A stretch of 64,000 nucleotides of DNA from Stenotrophomonas sp. BIO128-Bstrain (GTDB lineage Bacteria; Pseudomonadota; Gammaproteobacteria; Xanthomonadales; Xanthomonadaceae), in NCBI RefSeq assembly GCF_030128875.1, contig NZ_CP124620.1, forward strand, positions 2,480,001 through 2,544,000, read 5' to 3'. The translations under genes were made by a program, and so were the position numbers. The notes beneath the pieces were generated by a model. That model made no database searches. It saw nothing but the letters and a program-made list of their open reading frames with translations, and was not told where the DNA came from. The number at the start of each line of letters is the position of its first letter. Positions within the stretch are counted from its first letter, which is position 1. Positions 44,226-53,414 of this stretch are shown in pieces.

Positions 44226-45257
44226 TCAGAGCCGCACCGCTTTTGATCGCGACCCCATTGGCAGCCGGGTCTGCTTGTTCAAGGCCTCACGGTCCCGCTG
44301 TGCAGTTACCTCAGCCACAAGCTCGTCCAGTAGCGTGTGGTGCTCAGGACCGAACAGCCTCGCCCTGACCTCATCCAAGCTTGCATGGCTAATGAGAACT
44401 CGGGCTGTCTCTCGCTGCGCGTGACCGACTGCTCCGACCAACGCCGCATTACACGCGCTTTGACCTACGGTCGGTGCCAGCAACTCCGCGATCTCTCGGT
44501 GGCCGTTGCTGGCTGCATCGTAGATCGCCTTCTCGCCGAAACGACGCGGGCGTCCTAGCTGATCAATTGCACCCAGGATAAGCTGAACGACCTCAAGTTG
44601 ACCTTTGCTCGCCGCAACGTCAAAAGCAGCTGCATACGTGTGCGCAGCGTCTGGGAGCTTAGCTTTAAGCATGAGTTTGACGACCTCTGCTCCCCCGTGG
44701 CCGGCTACCGTTGGAAAGATCTGAGTGGCGCATGTGATGGATGACGACACTGGAAGCAGCAGTTTGACCACACGAAGATGGCCCTCGTGAGCAGCCTGAG
44801 CAAGAGCTCGACTATCCTTATCGTGAGGATCGCTGTGCGGAATTAGTAGCTTCACCACGTCCGCATGCCCGCAGGCGCTTGCTTCGTATAGTGCAGCGGA
44901 GTGTTCCGCTAGCGCGTCACTAACGGGCAACAGTAGCTCCACGACCTCTTTGTGCCCTGCCCGAGCTGCACACACCAGCGCTAGCGAGTTTCTTGCCCTT
45001 GGCTTAGTCAGCGGAACAAGCTTACGAACAACATTGGCAAGCCCCTCCTCGGCCGCCAACGCCAAGGCAAAGACTCTGTCGTTGGAGGACAACATGGGAA
45101 TCAACGCTTCAATCACCGCCTCACGATTGGCATTGATGGCGTCATGAACCACTTCCCATGCCAAGCGCCCACTATCAGTTGACTCAGAGACAACCTTCAT
45201 GATGGCGCTGACATCCGCTGTTTGGATGTCTCCGATCAAGCTGCGGCCAAGAGTCAC
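44226..45257 (-). CDS. Ankyrin-repeat protein A
   Basis: 343 aa from GTG 45257. Six or more ankyrin-like repeats: SLALVCAARAGHKEVVELLLPVSD, ALYEASACGHADVVKLLIPHSD, ALAQAAHEGHLRVVKLLLPVSS, FDVAASKGQLEVVQLILGA, AIYDAASNGHREIAELLAP. No signal peptide or TM, so cytoplasmic. It has the same length and repeat plan as the gene at 53787-54818 (about half of residues alike by eye). It lies just downstream of the NACHT-nuclease gene on the same strand and might modulate it. Confidence 0.85.
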   Translation of the reverse strand: MTLGRSLIGDIQTADVSAIMKVVSESTDSGRLAWEVVHDAINANREAVIEALIPMLSSNDRVFALALAAEEGLANVVRKLVPLTKPRARNSLALVCAARAGHKEVVELLLPVSDALAEHSAALYEASACGHADVVKLLIPHSDPHDKDSRALAQAAHEGHLRVVKLLLPVSSSITCATQIFPTVAGHGGAEVVKLMLKAKLPDAAHTYAAAFDVAASKGQLEVVQLILGAIDQLGRPRRFGEKAIYDAASNGHREIAELLAPTVGQSACNAALVGAVGHAQRETARVLISHASLDEVRARLFGPEHHTLLDELVAEVTAQRDREALNKQTRLPMGSRSKAVRL

Positions 45258-45444
45258 ACGCCATCTCCCAAAGAATCTTAGATTAGGGCAGGCTCATTGT
45301 TCGTTAAGTGAGTCACGACCGAGCCTGATCTCTTGCCGCCAACACCTATCGGAATAACGGGCCAGGGAGCCAGCTAGAACCGTGGCTCACTTACCAACAG
45401 AACCCGCGCGGCCAAGCCTTTTGCGGGCAGTTGACTTAGGGCAA

Positions 45445-48400
45445 CTAAGCATCGTCCCGCGCGCCAGTCACATCCATCACCACTATTCGCGTTGTCGCTC
45501 GCAGATGCGCAGGAAGATCGTCTTCAAGCATTGCTTGCATCTCTTTAGCGGTGGCTGGTCGAACTCCTCTATTGGGCGGCAGAGGTTGAGTGGCTTTTCG
45601 CTTCTCTCCATACCAAAAGACCAGATATATGCCGAAGTCACTGGCCTCCGGATCTACGGAATAAAGACCATGAAGCTGCTCTGATGCCGCCGTCCACACT
45701 TGGCTATGAAAGTCCCGCTTGATCTCAATGACGCTCTTGATCTTATCGCCATACACGACGATATCGACGCGCTTATCCGCGCTCATATGCCCCTCGGGCT
45801 CAGCGCGAACGCCGTGCGGGGCTAGCAACGGCTTCAGCATACCGAGCAGGCAATCCCGGGCAACTTCCTCCACTTTCGGCTCAACGATCTCACCATGCGA
45901 CCCTGTATTCCAAAATTGCTTAAACGGGTCATCGTTGCGTGTGGAAAGTGACTTGGCAATTTGCTCCAAGTGGCAGCACACAAGTTCATGAAGATCCTTC
46001 GCACTACTGGGGGCTCCGTTCTCCAAGGTTCCCATCGCCTTTTTCCAGGTCGGTATTTCGTATTCCGTATCAGCAACAACCGTCTTGTGGTTTGCAAGCT
46101 GGTGCAAAATGTATTTTCTATAACTCATCAAGCCCGGCAAACCCGCCATCCGCGCCAGAGCATTTCCTGCCGCCCTACCCGGATCGCTGCCAAGCTGCGC
46201 AAGCATCGTGTTAACCATGGAAGCAGCGTCCCAAGGATTTCGTGTTCCCACCGATGATCCAGTTGGATGCGACATATGGGGATAGCGTGATGCCACCCAG
46301 GTCACGATGAACTCAATTTGAGTGAGGCTATACGTCCACGTCTTCTGAGATCCCCATGATGCTTCACCGCCGTCTTCAAGCAGAGCCCACATCGCCGACT
46401 CTTCTCGATCACCACTGAGTCCTTGCAGCACATTAAAGTAAGCTTCTGGACTGAGCGAGAAGCCACACCAAAGCCACGCAGCCAAACCGCCCCTCAAGCC
46501 GCCCCTTAGATGCTCGGCATCGTTGTCCTGCTCACTCAAAAGCTGATCCACCTGGGCTCTTGCTAAGGCCGGGAGGTCGCTCCAGCAGCCCTCGGCCTTG
46601 CACAAGCGAAGCATCCGAAGCAGGTCATACTCAGCCATTCTTGGGTGCGCTTGGAGCACTCGGACAATGGCCTTGCCCCGATCTTGACCTGCAAGCTCAA
46701 CGTTTTCCAGAGCGCTGAGCGCTCGAAGCTCGTGACCACCAAGCGCGAGCTCAGCAGCAAGAACAGTCTCATATGTCTGGATGGCGAGCTTGGGCTTGGC
46801 TTCTAAGAGCGGGCTAAACCAGACGTGCTCCAGAACGCGGGGATGCGAATCTACTTCGACATACACCGGACAAAGCAAAGCAACCGCCAACCCCGCAGAC
46901 AAAACGGCCTCCGGAAGATCAGCGATCCGAGCGTTACTGCGCCAATGATCATCAAGTGCTGCCAACAGTGCTGTCCAGCGAAATTCCTCTTGACGTCGTC
47001 GCTTTGAAAGCAGCGCGCCAATGCTTGGTAGCTCGCCGCTGGAGAGCAATACCTCGAAGCCACGCAAGGTTGTCAGAGCATCGTTCGCACCCAAAACTTG
47101 TTCCAGCCGGGCGAGCGGCGTAAGCGATGCGGCGAATCGAATGGGCAGCCATTGGCCGAAATAGACTCTTGCCAAGCTATCCAGGAAAGCGGCCGCCTTG
47201 CCCGCGACAACTTCCTCCCGCCTAGCTGTGAACTCAGCACCGAGCTCGCGCAACCACCGCTCAGCCTCGGCTTCGCTGTCTTGCCTGTGCAGCTCTTCAA
47301 TGTCCAGGACGGGCGCCACTTCCAGGTAGGCAACTGAATGGAACGACCTGATTTCGCTTAGCTCTACGTCATTGTCTGCCAGCGCGTAGAGACGCCAAAA
47401 AACAGGATAAGGTGACACATCACCCCGTATGGCCTGCCGAAGGCACACTGCGTAGATCTGGCCACGACGCGGATCGCAACTTTGCAGCAGAGCAGACTCC
47501 ATCTCATCAAGCACCACTTGCGGATCCAGGACGGAACCGAACAGGCGCATAAAACGATCCCACGGCAGATTGACACCAACACCGAAATCGATGTGCCGCA
47601 ACACGCTCCGAAGCAGCTTTAAATCTTGGCCCTCACCTCCTGAGAGTGCAAGAAGCAGCGACTTGCCCGGATTTTCACCGCTCAGATAATGGCAGTAGAT
47701 CAGATACCAATCGAAGATCAGGCGCCCCGCGCTTTCAACAGCCAGCGCCTTGGCAAAGAGCTCGCCATAAATACGCGCAAACTCCCTCGTATTGGGCCCG
47801 ACCAGCAGCGGCCCACTTGGCACTGGCAGATCGACTGAGCGAAGGATTTCGGCGGCATCAACTGGCGTCACAACATCCGTCAACCCCCAACTTGCTCCGA
47901 TGGGGATGCGCTCGTTCATGCGGAGAAAATGTAGGAGGAGGACAACAATTTCCTCCTTGCCCAAGCCGCTGTCATAGAGAGCCCGCACCAGAAGAAAGCG
48001 AAGCTGCGTGTCATCAGCGCTTGTTCCCAGTCGCTGGTAGGCAGCGACGAGCAATTGTCGGTGCGCTGAGCTGCCCTCTAGCAACGCGTGGATCGCTTCC
48101 ATACGGAGCACAATTACCTGCGTCTCATCTAAGATGAGGCGTTCCAACGCGCCCTCAATCCCAAGCGTCATCCTCCCCGACTTCTGGACCACAATGGCCA
48201 GCAGCTTGGCAGAGACTTCAGCACTTGGGCTAGCCAACAACTCTTGATAGATGGCCAGCAACGCCGGGTCGGCCAGCGCATGGGCACCGGTGGGCAGGTG
48301 CATCTCGCGGAAGAAAAGGGGATTGTTCCTGCTCTCGGTAATCAACGCGTTGAGCAGGCGCATCTTCATGAAAGAGGACCATGTAGACAAGTCTCCATAC

Positions 48401-49488
48401 ATCAGCAGTCCAACCAAGTCCAAATGGAGCATGGGGGATGGGTCGGGGAGTTGAGACGTAAGCCAGGCAACCAGTCCTCTAAGCGCTGTCGGTGGACGCT
48501 CCTGAACACCCATCAGAGCCAATACACGGCCGATGGGCAGTCCTGACTGGACACGATCAGCAATCCATCGCGCTGCCAAGTATTCGGCAACGGTGCGATG
48601 AACGTAGTCCACCCTGTCCACGCCGGTCGCCACAAACACCCGTCTTTTGAGGCAGGCCAAAAGATGACCTTGCGGCGCTAGCGTTAGCTCCTTGTAGCTC
48701 GGAATATCCTTCCCAACAGACCTTGCTTTCCAAGTAAGCCCCGAGCAGTTAGAAGTCAAACGCATTGCACAGAGTGCACCTGCCGCATCGAGTAGCTGAG
48801 TCCCAGGAATATGAGCAACGCCCTGATCGCGATCAGCGTGTTGTTCGTTGGCCTCATCCAGCAACGCCAACGCGGCTTGTCGAAATAGCTCGGTGCGAGT
48901 GGCGGGCCAATCGCCCTGACCTGAGACAGCTGCGAGCATAAGCAACGTCTGCGCATTCCCAAGGAGTTCGCCGTGCTCTCGACGCTCAGCTTCATCGAGA
49001 AAACTGCCTGGGTTCGCAAAGCCCTTGCTTGTAAGGATCTGAGCTTGCTCGGACCTGTTGAGCGCTAGCAACTGCACCACGACTGTCGCCCCACCTTTTC
49101 GGAGGTAAGGCTTCAACGCTTCTAGGTCGGTGGTCTGCAACCAATCTGCCGCGCGACAGGACAAGCGCACTCCGCAGGGCGATATCTCAGCCAACTTCCG
49201 CGTGAGCTCGTCAACGGGTGATCGGTCTCCACGCCCTCCCTGCGTCTCATCTAGCGCGTCAATCCAAAGCATTTGATCAGATGGAAGGTCATCAATAGGC
49301 GTATTGAGCAGCTCCCGGACTGTGAGGAATACTCCGCCCGTCTCCACGGCTTGCGAGCGGAAGAGCTCACTCTTCCCGGCTCCTGGATCTCCGAGCACGA
49401 CAATATTCTTGAATTGCTGGAACGCGCTAAAAGGTGCCCCTTCAACACCTTCCAGCTTAGGCTCTACTTGCTTGACTTGACGATCCAA
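45445..49488 (-). CDS. NACHT-like STAND NTPase with C-terminal PD-(D/E)XK-type nuclease domain
   Basis: 1347 aa from a TTG start at 49488 (a stop lies six codons upstream; no ATG is available). Walker A is GDPGAGKS at residues 33-40 and Walker B LWIDALDE at 74-81, as in NACHT proteins. A winged-helix-like region (YVHRTVAEYLAARW near 290) ends the NTPase. About 850 residues of helical repeats follow. The last ~110 residues hold D1242 (KRVDIVVYG), E1255-I-K1257 (VIEIKRD) and a Q-containing helix (SEQLHGL), i.e. a restriction-type nuclease core. Likely a phage-sensing suicide or DNA-degrading defence protein. Confidence 0.75.
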   Translation of the reverse strand: MDRQVKQVEPKLEGVEGAPFSAFQQFKNIVVLGDPGAGKSELFRSQAVETGGVFLTVRELLNTPIDDLPSDQMLWIDALDETQGGRGDRSPVDELTRKLAEISPCGVRLSCRAADWLQTTDLEALKPYLRKGGATVVVQLLALNRSEQAQILTSKGFANPGSFLDEAERREHGELLGNAQTLLMLAAVSGQGDWPATRTELFRQAALALLDEANEQHADRDQGVAHIPGTQLLDAAGALCAMRLTSNCSGLTWKARSVGKDIPSYKELTLAPQGHLLACLKRRVFVATGVDRVDYVHRTVAEYLAARWIADRVQSGLPIGRVLALMGVQERPPTALRGLVAWLTSQLPDPSPMLHLDLVGLLMYGDLSTWSSFMKMRLLNALITESRNNPLFFREMHLPTGAHALADPALLAIYQELLASPSAEVSAKLLAIVVQKSGRMTLGIEGALERLILDETQVIVLRMEAIHALLEGSSAHRQLLVAAYQRLGTSADDTQLRFLLVRALYDSGLGKEEIVVLLLHFLRMNERIPIGASWGLTDVVTPVDAAEILRSVDLPVPSGPLLVGPNTREFARIYGELFAKALAVESAGRLIFDWYLIYCHYLSGENPGKSLLLALSGGEGQDLKLLRSVLRHIDFGVGVNLPWDRFMRLFGSVLDPQVVLDEMESALLQSCDPRRGQIYAVCLRQAIRGDVSPYPVFWRLYALADNDVELSEIRSFHSVAYLEVAPVLDIEELHRQDSEAEAERWLRELGAEFTARREEVVAGKAAAFLDSLARVYFGQWLPIRFAASLTPLARLEQVLGANDALTTLRGFEVLLSSGELPSIGALLSKRRRQEEFRWTALLAALDDHWRSNARIADLPEAVLSAGLAVALLCPVYVEVDSHPRVLEHVWFSPLLEAKPKLAIQTYETVLAAELALGGHELRALSALENVELAGQDRGKAIVRVLQAHPRMAEYDLLRMLRLCKAEGCWSDLPALARAQVDQLLSEQDNDAEHLRGGLRGGLAAWLWCGFSLSPEAYFNVLQGLSGDREESAMWALLEDGGEASWGSQKTWTYSLTQIEFIVTWVASRYPHMSHPTGSSVGTRNPWDAASMVNTMLAQLGSDPGRAAGNALARMAGLPGLMSYRKYILHQLANHKTVVADTEYEIPTWKKAMGTLENGAPSSAKDLHELVCCHLEQIAKSLSTRNDDPFKQFWNTGSHGEIVEPKVEEVARDCLLGMLKPLLAPHGVRAEPEGHMSADKRVDIVVYGDKIKSVIEIKRDFHSQVWTAASEQLHGLYSVDPEASDFGIYLVFWYGEKRKATQPLPPNRGVRPATAKEMQAMLEDDLPAHLRATTRIVVMDVTGARDDA

Positions 49489-49793
49489 AACACAGCCTTT
49501 GAGTTATCGACTTAGCGGTCGCCCCGTATCAGCGCCTGTAGGCGACCGCAAGGCCCCAGTTACGCCACAATTTTAGTCCAGCGCAGCCTCAAGCCCGCCA
49601 CAATGGTCCGCAGAAGGCGAGCCTGAGCTTGCCTGGGAAGCCACCGCTGCGCATAGGCACTGGAAAAGACTTCCCCAGCGCCTCCCCGTCTTACCGAACG
49701 AATTGACACCATTTCCCCGCTAGCATGCGTTAGGTCACCGGTTGCAGCGGGCCACCAGAGCGGCCGTTTCGCCCAGGACGCCCCCACCCCATG
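49489..49793. other. Promoter region of the NACHT-nuclease gene
   Basis: 305 bp with no gene seen. It holds a perfect 9-bp inverted repeat GCGGTCGCC...GGCGACCGC (49515-49549, 17-nt spacer) just upstream of the TTG start of the NACHT gene. Confidence 0.5.
49515..49549. promoter_or_regulatory. Inverted repeat upstream of the NACHT-nuclease gene
   Basis: GCGGTCGCC and GGCGACCGC are perfect 9-bp arms. It lies 27-61 bp before the start codon, so it could be an operator or a leader-RNA hairpin controlling a toxic gene. Confidence 0.5.
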
Positions 49794-50714
49794 CTAGGTC
49801 ACAGGGGTAAGCAAGAAACGCGAAGAACTGACACTGCGTCTCACATAGAAGGAGGCGTTTGACGACTCGCATTGCTTCATCACGAGGGCTAGACCGCGCC
49901 TGGATGTGATCGTGCGCTCTCGAGTCATGAGCTGGTAGCGCCGGAGCTCAGACGCCGAACAAGCGCGCTCCGCCTCGCCAAGCAATCCGTTCTTCCGCAA
50001 AATCTGCACCTGGACGGGTTCGATCAGCTCAATGAGCTGGACCACCTGCAAAAGCTTGCGCGCCAAATGTCGCGTCGCATCTTCTGGATTTGCAATGCCA
50101 GCTCCCTTCCATACCGGCTCATGGTGGGAAACACGATTTCTAAAGTGGCGCACAGCGTTGACAAGGTTGCGAGCGTGCGTCAGCAATACACTTGGACGCC
50201 GCCCGCCCCAATCCCCACTAAACACTGAGGAAAGATAGAGGTTCCAAAGCAAGCCGCGCCCCATGAACTCTCCGTCCAATGCGAACTCCCAAGTTGAGAA
50301 ATCCGTCTTAGAGATGATCTCGTGATGGGTGGGCTTAATGTGTCCCCTGATCTGATATCGCTCCTTCTTCTCGCGGATGACCTGAGAAGAAGCTTTTGAG
50401 AAATTCTCGCGCAGCTTAGCCACGGGATAAGGGATAAGCCCTTGACCACGCGACTTCCATTGCAGCTTCGAAGAGCTCCACCAAAATCGCCCTAGTGGGC
50501 CACTGCTGACGGCTCCATCGATGGAGTTGCGTAGCGTAATTTCCGCCGCTCCCAGGATAGGGTGCAACGCACCGCAAACGCGCGAGTTCCACAAATAAGC
50601 ACCAACGAGTTCGAATTCGTCCCTTGGGGCGAAAACAGCCGTGTAGCTGTTGAGTCGCTCCGATGTGAACAAATTGTTAAGAACATCGGGATTAAGTGTC
50701 AGTGTTCTGGGCAT
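49794..50714 (-). CDS. Abi-family HEPN protein (AbiD/AbiF-like)
   Basis: ATG at 50714 gives 306 aa. The family pattern is clear: N-terminal LNSYTAVFAPRDEFELVGAYLWN, AAEITLRNSIDGAV, and the HEPN ribonuclease motif R192-x4-H197 in RHFRNRVSHHEPVW. Abi proteins of this group stop phage growth by RNA cleavage. A small RNA gene with its own promoter and terminator is divergent from its start, an arrangement reminiscent of AbiF/ncRNA loci. The C-terminal ~70 residues are basic. Confidence 0.85.
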   Translation of the reverse strand: MPRTLTLNPDVLNNLFTSERLNSYTAVFAPRDEFELVGAYLWNSRVCGALHPILGAAEITLRNSIDGAVSSGPLGRFWWSSSKLQWKSRGQGLIPYPVAKLRENFSKASSQVIREKKERYQIRGHIKPTHHEIISKTDFSTWEFALDGEFMGRGLLWNLYLSSVFSGDWGGRRPSVLLTHARNLVNAVRHFRNRVSHHEPVWKGAGIANPEDATRHLARKLLQVVQLIELIEPVQVQILRKNGLLGEAERACSASELRRYQLMTRERTITSRRGLALVMKQCESSNASFYVRRSVSSSRFLLTPVT

Positions 50715-50751
50715 TTCCCAGCCTTCCATGGTTGGTTTGCAAAGATGTATG

Positions 50752-50780
50752 TTGACATACAGGGCCTCCGCTGGTAGGCT
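50752..50780 (+). promoter_or_regulatory. Promoter of the ncRNA beside abi
   Basis: TTGACA (50752-50757), 17-bp spacer, TAGGCT (50775-50780): a near-consensus sigma-70 promoter reading away from abi, toward a terminator 95 bp further on with no credible frame between. Confidence 0.75.
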
Positions 50781-50786
50781 TTATTT

Positions 50787-50880
50787 CAAGGGTTGGCGGG
50801 AGCTTCCACTGAGCAGAAATGCTCACGTCCTTTCGCACTATGCCCAGAACACTCGCCCCGGACTTGTTCCGGGGTTTTTT
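50787..50880 (+). ncRNA. Predicted ~94-nt structured RNA divergent from abi
   Basis: Transcription should start near 50787 and end at the T6 after the hairpin at 50856-50874. The RNA holds a perfect GAGCA-GAAA-TGCTC stem with a GNRA-type loop (50811-50824), then ATGCCCAGAACACT (50840-50853), which is identical to the first 14 nt of the abi coding sequence, then the terminator stem. No protein is likely from it. Its place next to an Abi HEPN gene suggests an RNA antitoxin or guide. Confidence 0.65.
50856..50880 (+). terminator. Terminator of the ncRNA
   Basis: CCCCGGA-CTTGT-TCCGGGG followed by TTTTTT. Confidence 0.9.
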
Positions 50881-51129
50881 ATGGGCGTCTGATAGACAGC
50901 GCAGGACCCCGCCCCGAGCTGAGGCGGCTCGCCGACGCCCCACGTTGACCGCCCTGCACCGTGCCTTGGCTAAGTTAGGGTAAGCCGCCTTGGATTGAGT
51001 GGAAAGGAGCGTGACGGTAACCAGGCTCAGCTTGACCTGGCCGACGAAGTGGCCGCGCGGCAGACGCCCTCTTTTTGATCAGCCCTTACTTGCCCCAAGT
51101 CCGGCCACCCAGCCTAACTGATCAAGAAT

Positions 51130-51151
51130 CCCGCGCGACACTCGGCGCGGG
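51130..51151 (-). terminator. Hairpin after the gene at 51163
   Basis: CCCGCGC-GACACTCG-GCGCGGG lies 12 bp past the stop on the minus strand, followed there by ATTCTTG. Confidence 0.5.
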
Positions 51152-51162
51152 TTCTCGATGCC

Positions 51163-51525
51163 TTAGCGCTTGGCGGGAAAGAGCGACCAATTGGCCAAGC
51201 GCTGAAGAACGGCCGCATCGCCGTCGTTGTTCCACACGGCCGTTTTCAGATCCCAGTAGAAGTGGTGAATGGTATGCCCGTCTCGGGTCTTTCCCGTGGT
51301 TTCCTTACCGGGCTTAGTCCAAAGCGCAATCAGATCACCCTTGACGACTTGCTTATCCGGGAACCAATAGACATGGCGAAGCCGGTTCGAAACGGTATTC
51401 TCGGCGGTGTAAGTGCTGTCACAGAGCTGATATTTGCCCAGGTCACAGTCATCGAGCACACGCAGCGTCACATACTCAGTCTGGTAGTCCCCCTGTCCAT
51501 GGACAGCGAGAATTTGCACGTTCAT
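51163..51525 (-). CDS. Hypothetical protein, 120 aa
   Basis: The product is beta-rich: TEYVTLRVLDDCDLGKYQLCD, VSNRLRHVYWFPDKQVVKGDLIALW and a closing FYWDLKTAVWNNDGDAAVLQ. The VWNNDGDAAVL ending is like the last strand of lamin-tail-domain folds; that is weak evidence. Two cysteines may pair. It has its own hairpin terminator and no co-oriented neighbour. Confidence 0.7.
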   Translation of the reverse strand: MNVQILAVHGQGDYQTEYVTLRVLDDCDLGKYQLCDSTYTAENTVSNRLRHVYWFPDKQVVKGDLIALWTKPGKETTGKTRDGHTIHHFYWDLKTAVWNNDGDAAVLQRLANWSLFPAKR

Positions 51526-51908
51526 TCAAGCACCTCGTTGTAGGCAAACGGTCGCCTACGTTCATACCCTGATGACCTCGTGTCTGTAGGCCAACAGCGC
51601 CACGCGCCGTAGGGTTTTTCTGAAAGCGCCCTGCCGCAAAGGAAGCGCCTCCCCGGCAACCCCCATGCATCCCCTCCCCCATGAAGGCCCGGCCCTAACG
51701 CCAGTTCAACCTTCGCTTTCAAGGATGCCCAGCCGTTGACATGGCAGAACCGGGGACTTGGTTCCGTCTCCCCCCCAATACCGCAGGCCCCACGGGAACC
51801 AGCGCTTCCCTTGCTTGCTCGTCACCAAAGGTCAGGCGCAGCCAGGTAAGCGCTAACCGGGAGGCCTGTCAGCACTTATCCTAACGCCCCCGATTCCTGG
51901 ATCGTTTT
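51526..51908. other. Intergenic region, no gene seen
   Basis: 383 bp between divergent genes. No convincing frame, repeat or hairpin was found; it should carry both promoters. Confidence 0.45.
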
Positions 51909-52571
51909 ATGCCAACCCTGCACTGCAAAGCCCTCCTCCTAGACATGGACGGAACGCTCATCGACTCGCTGGTCCTTGTCGAGCACGTCCTTGGCTTGTT
52001 CTCGACCAAGCACGGCTTGGACTATGAGGAAGTAAGGGCAAGGGCTCATGGCATGCAGACCATTGATCTTGTCAGGCACTACCTGGGCGACACCGACGCG
52101 GCGCGGCAAGAAGCCAAGATGTTGGAGCGCTATGAGGAAGAACACGTCGAAGGCATCGTCGCTACGCCTGGCGCTGCTGCACTGCTCCGCTCGCTTCCAC
52201 CGCATCAAGTCGCCTTGGTGACCTCGGCCGGCCAAAAGCTTGCGCGAAATCGAATGAACGCAGCAGGGCTCCAACTGCCGACGACAGCGGTCTTCGCTGA
52301 GGATGCCAATCCTGGCAAGCCCAACCCGTTTTGCTATCAACTCGGCGCAAAGCGGCTCGGACTCGACGCCAAGGACTGTGTGGTCATTGAAGACGCTCGT
52401 GCTGGGATCGAGGCTGGCCTTGCCGCAGGAGCCATCGTCTTGAACGTTGGTCCGCGACATCCCGAGCAAAGCGCTCGCGTCATCGACATAGCCTCGCTGG
52501 AGGACCTCACCATCGAGGTCATTGGAGATTCCCTTAACATTGGCTATGTTGAGCGCAACACCAACCCATAG
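51909..52571 (+). CDS. HAD-superfamily phosphatase (HAD-IA, phosphoglucomutase/sugar phosphatase-like)
   Basis: 220 aa. HAD motif I is LLLDMDGTLIDS, motif II VALVTSAG, motif III K in GKPNPFCYQLGAKRLG, motif IV VIEDARAGIEAGLAAGA. The cap domain inserted after motif I is of the helical C1 type. The set matches sugar-phosphate phosphatases (YfbT/HxpB-like). It is metabolic-type cargo in the island, upstream of a membrane protein gene on the same strand. Confidence 0.88.
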   Translation: MPTLHCKALLLDMDGTLIDSLVLVEHVLGLFSTKHGLDYEEVRARAHGMQTIDLVRHYLGDTDAARQEAKMLERYEEEHVEGIVATPGAAALLRSLPPHQVALVTSAGQKLARNRMNAAGLQLPTTAVFAEDANPGKPNPFCYQLGAKRLGLDAKDCVVIEDARAGIEAGLAAGAIVLNVGPRHPEQSARVIDIASLEDLTIEVIGDSLNIGYVERNTNP

Positions 52572-52676
52572 TTGCTCGCATTAGGATGTGGTGCTGATCA
52601 GCGCTCCATGTTTAATTGGAAGCGACACGCTGTGAACCTCCCTACTGCTGTTTCCCTATTCCATGGAAGGATGCCA

Positions 52677-53414
52677 ATGAAAACTACCGCGACACCTACC
52701 GCTCAGCCATCTGCCCCCACTGAGAAGCCAGGCCCCAGCGCATTGATGACACTGGCCACCATCGCCGGCGGCTTGGTGGCATTGGCCACGCTGCTTGGAT
52801 TTGTTCTTCATGGCTGCGGCCATGTGGCATACAGCACTTACCTCAATGACTGGGGCGTGCAGGAGGGCTTGTTCCCGCAAACAGCGGATTGGAAGGTCGT
52901 TCGGGGCTATTACGCCATCGTGCTCCAAGGCAGCCAGCTGATCTCTGATATCCCTTGGCTCCTTGTCTTCTACGCGTTCTGTGGCATGACCATAGCCATC
53001 TTTGTCGCAAACCTACCCACCGTTCAACGCACAGCTTTTCACGATTGGTTTGCAGCACGACCATTCTGGGTCCGCGAGCCGGTCAAAGCGATGGTGGGAT
53101 CCGCCGCCGTGCTCTATGTGGCGCTAACGATGACTTTGATCGGCACACTTCTCGCCCTCATCCCTGGGTGGCTTGGTGAACGGGCCGGGCATCATCAAGC
53201 TTTGAAAGAGCGCAAAGCGATCAAGAGTGAGGACGGCGCCAAGCTTCCTTCTGCTGAGCTCTGGCGAGATGGAAGGAAGGAGGTCAGCGGCAAGATCATC
53301 GCCTCATCTGAGGCGCTGGTTGCCATCTATGACCAAGATCTTGACTTGGTTCGCACGCTCGAACGCACTGGGTATGAGATCCGATCAGGGAAAGCGCCAC
53401 TTACTGGCAAGTGA
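52677..53414 (+). CDS. Membrane protein of unknown function, three to four TM segments
   Basis: ATG 52677 follows GGAAGG; 245 aa. A Thr/Pro-rich start precedes TM segments at LMTLATIAGGLVALATLLGFVLHG, ISDIPWLLVFYAFCGMTIAIFVANL and KAMVGSAAVLYVALTMTLIGTLLALIPGWL, then a soluble C-terminal tail. A family cannot be named. An upstream TTG/GTG start is possible but lacks a ribosome site. Confidence 0.72.
   Translation: MKTTATPTAQPSAPTEKPGPSALMTLATIAGGLVALATLLGFVLHGCGHVAYSTYLNDWGVQEGLFPQTADWKVVRGYYAIVLQGSQLISDIPWLLVFYAFCGMTIAIFVANLPTVQRTAFHDWFAARPFWVREPVKAMVGSAAVLYVALTMTLIGTLLALIPGWLGERAGHHQALKERKAIKSEDGAKLPSAELWRDGRKEVSGKIIASSEALVAIYDQDLDLVRTLERTGYEIRSGKAPLTGK

Noticed and set aside
50650..50892. 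80-codon plus-strand frame across the ncRNA
   Set aside because: It starts within the abi gene on the other strand, has no ribosome site, and spans a promoter and a terminator.
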